Part shown: piece by piece, positions 60,319 through 64,000 of the stretch
Position numbering within the stretch: position 1 is the first letter of the stretch
Layout: every line of letters begins with the position of its first letter
Source of the DNA: an uncultured Collinsella sp.
GTDB lineage: Bacteria > Actinomycetota > Coriobacteriia > Coriobacteriales > Coriobacteriaceae
Assembly (NCBI GenBank): GCA_905197665.1
Contig: CAJJZP010000005.1
Coordinates: 1-64,000, forward strand
Direction: 5' to 3'
Length of the DNA stretch: 64,000 nt
Position numbers and translations under genes: made by a program
Notes under the pieces: model-generated
What the model saw: only the letters and a program-made list of their open reading frames with translations
Told to the model about the DNA's origin: nothing
Database searches by the model: none

Positions 60319-63300
60319 GACGCTCACCTCCCCTCGCGCTCGCCTTGCGACGAACGTGCATCCAGGCCGCAGCGACGCAAAGCATCGCCGCGCCGGCAAG
60401 GTACGTCAGAGTGACGCCCGACATACCAGAAAGGGGCAAAGAGGTGGAGTAGGTGTTGGTGAAGGTGGGAGTGGACTTGCCGGTGAGGTCGTGGGGCGTG
60501 TCAGTGGTCACTTCATTGCCATCACGATCCTGAATCTGCTTGTAGGTCGCAGTGACGTCGATATGGTGGTTAGAGTCGTCAGTCGCGTTAACCGTAATCT
60601 GATAGACCGACTTGTCGTACGTATAGTGCGAGAACAGCGAACCGTCGTCTTTCTCGCGCACGTAGTACGTGAAGGTCTTGGAAGCACCACGGCCAGTGGG
60701 GCCAGACGCGAGCTGGTCGAGTTGATCGAGTTTGTAATCAATCTTGTCGAAGCTCAGGGTCTGGGACTTGTCGCCGTCGGCAGTGGTGGACTTGCTGCTA
60801 ACGATATCCGTAAAATCTGTGTCGGTCGCAAGCTGGAGCGTGAACTCCTTCATCTCGCCACCCTCAACGACCTTAGTCGCCATAGGCATCCAGGAGCCCT
60901 TCGAGTCGTACGGAGTGAACTTGTTAGTGAAAGTCGTGGAGTCACCCTCACAGATAATTGGATAATAGTCTCCACTCTTCTGCACCTTGCTCCTCGCTTT
61001 TACGTTCTCCCACTTCCCAGACGACTCGCGGAATTCGTACTTGGTTACACCGACGTTTTTAATCGTGTAGTTATGGATGTAAAGATCCTTCAGTTGGCTT
61101 GAGTTTTCTTTACTCGGAACAGACATGAGCAAGGTCTTGGTATCTTCGGCCGTCACCACAATCTTATACACGCTGGAGTCGTACGTGATGCCAGAATCAC
61201 CACCGGGATCTTCGACCAAGTAGTATGTGATTTCGTTACCCGCGCCACTCGATGCGAATTGTTCACCAAGGTCAAACGTAATGCTGCCTTCTGCATCATT
61301 TGCTGCTGTTCCAACCTCGGTGCAAACGTCGCGATTGAATGTCGTGCCAGCTGTCGTGCCAGCCAAAGGGTCGTCTGAATCCTTGCGATACACCGTAAAG
61401 GAGAACTCCCCATCATTGAGCTTGCGGCCTTCCAGCTTCTTGGTCGCCTTGAGCTTGAGGCTCGGATAGACATACGTGTCCTCAGGCGCGCCCATGTACA
61501 GGTCGCCGTTCGACATGATGCCGCCGCCATGGTTCCAGGAATAATTGCCCGTGATAAACGTCGCGCCCGCCTCTAGCGCAGCCTTTCGCGCATTGATCGC
61601 CTCGGGGTCTTGAGCCTTAACATCCGAACTCAGGCCGATGCTGTTATATACCTGCACGCCACCGTTAGCGGGGATAGTAATGGCTTTCTGAAGCTCTAAG
61701 CTTCCCCGATACTTAGCATCGCCGCCGCCAAGCATTTTGCCAATCACCGCCGCGATCGGAGTCGTATGACCCTCCGCCGCAAGGAAGAAGTCCGCGTGGC
61801 CGTTTTTGCGAAACACTTCGGCATTGTAGGCGTCGGAGTCCTGGTCCTTACCGTGACCACCGCCGGAAAGATGGGGGGTGCCGTTATTGCCTGTATTACT
61901 CACGGATTCGTAATCGTTCGCGTTTTGCTCATTTCCGGCAGAAGTATTACCGAAAATCGCCGTGCCGTCGGTGCCTGTCACCAAAGTCTTACCCGTCGGG
62001 CAAACCGCAACGCCGCCACCGTAGCCACCGGCCTCATTGCTGCTTATATAGGAGTTATAGACAAATAGCCTACCAGCATTAGACGCGACCTTAGAATCGC
62101 CCTGGACGAAGATGCCGCCTCCACCCCAGTCAAAGCGAGACATGCAGTGGTTATTAGTGATATAGACTGGATTTGAATTTGACGCTCCTTTTATCATCGC
62201 GTCAACCATCTGGCCCACGCGAATGCCGGCACCCTCAGAGCGAAAACTCACGTTAGAGGCAATAGTTCCCCCCGTAATGTTGAGCCATGCCATTGTCTTG
62301 CGCGAGCTCGCCCCTTGGTGTTCGATGTCGGTCACATAGACGCCGCCGCCGGCTTCCTCAGAATAGTTGCCCGTGATCTGGCCGCCCGAAATGGTGACAT
62401 GAGTACCGTTTTTAGCGGCAAGTCCAGCACCGCCATGATCGCCATTACCATCGTTACCACAGTAATTGGCATATTTATTGTTAGTAATGTAGCCACCAGA
62501 AACAGTAACGCTGCCGCCTTCGGCCATGATGCCGCCGCCGAAACCAACACCAGTAGCAAGCGTGCTGTTGCCGGAGATTACGCCATTAGTTATGTTGACC
62601 GTGGAGTCTTTAGCATACACACCACCGCCACTAGGAGCACTGTTGCCGGCAATTACGCCACCGGAAACCTCGAGGGTCGAATTACCGTGTATTTCAATTC
62701 CGCCGCCCGCACCCGAGCCAGAAGCTCCACACACATAGCCGCCGCGCATGTTGACGGTAGAGCCGTTCTCGGCATAGACCAAGCTGCTAACGCTGCTGCC
62801 TTGTTTTTGCGTGATCACGCCGCTCACAAGGTTAAACGTGCCACCCTTGCCGTTGTTGTTATACAGATTGATGAGCTTTAGATTTGCGTTGCCGTCGCAC
62901 GCCACGATGGCGCCCTTAATATCGACGTTATGTCTGACAAGCGTCTCGATTGTCCCTGTACCACTCGGAGTCGATTTGGTCACGTAGTAGGTAAGATTAG
63001 ACGGAATGCCACCAACGTAATTTAGCTCGACTTTCTTGCCATAATTATTGGGATCCGGCTTCTGCCCCTGATCAGTCAGCTGTTGGACATCGTTGACCGT
63101 CTCAGTCACCGGCGCGGAGTCCTTAATTTCGTCCTTAATTGTAAGTGTTGCGCCGTTAGCAACATCAAATAACGGCTTGTCGGTGTTCAAGCACTTGATC
63201 TTATGACCGTTTAAGTTCAGCGTTATATTGCTGCCGCTCTTCTCAAGTTTGATTTCACCAGCATAGTCAATATCAGCTGTGAGCTCGAAGCGGGCAGTTT

Positions 63301-63760
63301 GGTTTTCCCCAACGCCTTGAAGCTTAGCTGACAAATCATCGGCGTTAGTAATGTTAGTAATAGCTGTGGTTGTCTCTTCGCTCTCTGCAGCCTCCTCGGC
63401 TGACGCGACAGCGTTAACATCCATCGCATCATTATCTTCCGCCTGCGACTCGTCCTTGGACTGCTCCTCCGGCCGAGCGTCGTCGTCGCTCGCAGCATCG
63501 TCGCTGTTCTGGTTTTCGGCGTCTGTGCCGGCATCCCCGTTAGTACTGTTGTCTATACCAGTAGACTCACTTGAGGAACCCCCCCCCATCACAGTTTCCT
63601 CGGTAGAAACCGTCTGGGCATCGTTGGCAATGGCCTGCGAGATCGGGGGCATGACGAGCGACAGTACCAGGCTCAAAACGGAGGCTCCGCACAAAACGCC
63701 TGCCAGTACACGGCGCGTCGCTTTATTACTCTGCTTAGATTTGTCCGAATTCGCTTTCAT
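60311..63760 (-). CDS. large pilus tip adhesin with beta-helix and T-antigen-like domains
   Basis: A 1149-residue surface protein. Signal peptide, then an acidic Ser/Asp/Glu-rich spacer (residues about 50-130). A right-handed beta-helix of repeated GGV/NST-type turns spans about 150-770 (GGGVYAKDSTVNITNGVISG). Two Spy0128/FctA-type isopeptide domains follow (LKATKKLEGRKLNDGEFSF and PMATKVVEGGEMKEFTL, each ending with ITYYLVE or FTYYVREK). The sorting motif is LPLSG with a membrane helix. The ATG follows GGAGGAG. It is the first pilus gene, so probably the tip. A G9 tract near codon 60 could switch it off. Confidence 0.9.
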   Translation of the reverse strand: MKANSDKSKQSNKATRRVLAGVLCGASVLSLVLSLVMPPISQAIANDAQTVSTEETVMGGGSSSESTGIDNSTNGDAGTDAENQNSDDAASDDDARPEEQSKDESQAEDNDAMDVNAVASAEEAAESEETTTAITNITNADDLSAKLQGVGENQTARFELTADIDYAGEIKLEKSGSNITLNLNGHKIKCLNTDKPLFDVANGATLTIKDEIKDSAPVTETVNDVQQLTDQGQKPDPNNYGKKVELNYVGGIPSNLTYYVTKSTPSGTGTIETLVRHNVDIKGAIVACDGNANLKLINLYNNNGKGGTFNLVSGVITQKQGSSVSSLVYAENGSTVNMRGGYVCGASGSGAGGGIEIHGNSTLEVSGGVIAGNSAPSGGGVYAKDSTVNITNGVISGNSTLATGVGFGGGIMAEGGSVTVSGGYITNNKYANYCGNDGNGDHGGAGLAAKNGTHVTISGGQITGNYSEEAGGGVYVTDIEHQGASSRKTMAWLNITGGTIASNVSFRSEGAGIRVGQMVDAMIKGASNSNPVYITNNHCMSRFDWGGGGIFVQGDSKVASNAGRLFVYNSYISSNEAGGYGGGVAVCPTGKTLVTGTDGTAIFGNTSAGNEQNANDYESVSNTGNNGTPHLSGGGHGKDQDSDAYNAEVFRKNGHADFFLAAEGHTTPIAAVIGKMLGGGDAKYRGSLELQKAITIPANGGVQVYNSIGLSSDVKAQDPEAINARKAALEAGATFITGNYSWNHGGGIMSNGDLYMGAPEDTYVYPSLKLKATKKLEGRKLNDGEFSFTVYRKDSDDPLAGTTAGTTFNRDVCTEVGTAANDAEGSITFDLGEQFASSGAGNEITYYLVEDPGGDSGITYDSSVYKIVVTAEDTKTLLMSVPSKENSSQLKDLYIHNYTIKNVGVTKYEFRESSGKWENVKARSKVQKSGDYYPIICEGDSTTFTNKFTPYDSKGSWMPMATKVVEGGEMKEFTLQLATDTDFTDIVSSKSTTADGDKSQTLSFDKIDYKLDQLDQLASGPTGRGASKTFTYYVREKDDGSLFSHYTYDKSVYQITVNATDDSNHHIDVTATYKQIQDRDGNEVTTDTPHDLTGKSTPTFTNTYSTSLPLSGMSGVTLTYLAGAAMLCVAAAWMHVRRKASARGGERRE
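63579..63587. repeat. 9-base C tract inside tip adhesin gene
   Basis: Nine C bases (G9 in the coding strand) encode the Gly run in VMGGGSSS about 60 codons into the adhesin. In this sequence the frame is open. Gain or loss of one base would stop translation early. Confidence 0.75.
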
Positions 63761-64000
63761 CGATGTCTCCTCCCCAAGAGACCGCGATCTTGCTCTTTCC
63801 CTATCAAACGTATCTGCGCAATCTGTAATTGCGCTCGCTAAGTGATGCAATTATAACGATTGTTTAAACATCTGAGCAGCAAAACCGACATTTTTGTGCA
63901 AGTTCTTAATTCTCTTGACAATTGTTTAGATTTGCCTTCGTTTATTCGCTATAAAATATCTGTTTCTACTGGTAATTAAGTTAGTTATCAGTTTTTTAAT
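63761..64000 (-). promoter_or_regulatory. upstream region of the pilus operon
   Basis: An AT-rich stretch with TATAAT on the minus strand (63850-63855), about 90 bases before the adhesin start; no strong -35 box accompanies it, so an activator may be needed. The sequence continues AT-rich to the window edge, with no gene seen. Confidence 0.5.

Overview
The window looks like a chromosomal segment of a Coriobacteriia gut actinobacterium, most likely Collinsella. This is inferred from the GC-rich codon use, the gene content (type III glutamine synthetase, MurT/GatD, sortase-built pili, BTAD/STAND regulators) and the CCA-encoding tRNA-Glu. No rRNA or species marker is present, so the species is not certain.

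Layout. Bases 1 to about 5,865 are one end of an integrative mobilizable element. It carries the first 65 codons of a tet(W)-like ribosomal-protection gene with its attenuator leader, a MobV-type relaxase, an oriT/iteron-like region, a RecA-like replication ATPase, a small MobC-like protein, a tyrosine integrase, an excisionase and an XRE regulator. It abuts the 3' end of guaA, a well-known integration site; its other end lies outside the window. From 5.9 to 16 kb come guaA, an asparaginase, an XRE/palindrome/unknown-gene module, ychF, a polyferredoxin and three iron-type alcohol or glycerol dehydrogenases. From 16.5 to 31.7 kb come two tandem proteins of unknown function, a fused MurT-GatD cell-wall enzyme, tRNA-Glu, glnN, and a methionine operon (metF, a separate MetH activation-domain protein, metH) interrupted by a cytosine methyltransferase/DUF4928 restriction-modification pair, followed by a UPF0210 gene. 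From 32 to 43.5 kb come a methyltransferase, yhbY, a 999-residue BTAD/ATPase regulator, nagB, a PTS IIA gene, glmM, rpsI-rplM, a patatin, a repeat-rich gap and tmRNA. From 43.5 to 51.3 kb is a transport cluster: a P-type ATPase with its DUF6110 partner, and a two-gene ABC exporter-fold pair with a divergent AraC regulator. One ABC gene and a PIN-domain gene carry homopolymer frameshifts. From 51.5 to 55 kb is gatCAB, and from 55.4 to 63.8 kb a sortase-assembled pilus operon transcribed leftwards (tip adhesin, minor pilin, major pilin, class C sortase).

Most notable signals. (1) Two intergenic elements of 131 and 134 bp share short conserved single-stranded motifs at identical spacing around a variable inner hairpin, and each is closed by a long stem (22 or 32 bp) whose sequence differs but remains perfectly paired. 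This looks like a structured RNA or mobile-repeat family. (2) There is a 10-base G tract in the gap before the major pilin and a 9-base tract inside the tip adhesin, both candidates for phase variation. (3) A restriction-modification cassette sits inside the methionine operon and overlaps the start of metH. (4) MurT and GatD are fused into one polypeptide. (5) A near-palindrome occurs upstream of both the P-type ATPase operon and the ABC/AraC pair, suggesting co-regulation. (6) A dispersed REP-like hairpin family shares the core CAAAGGGGWCAGG.
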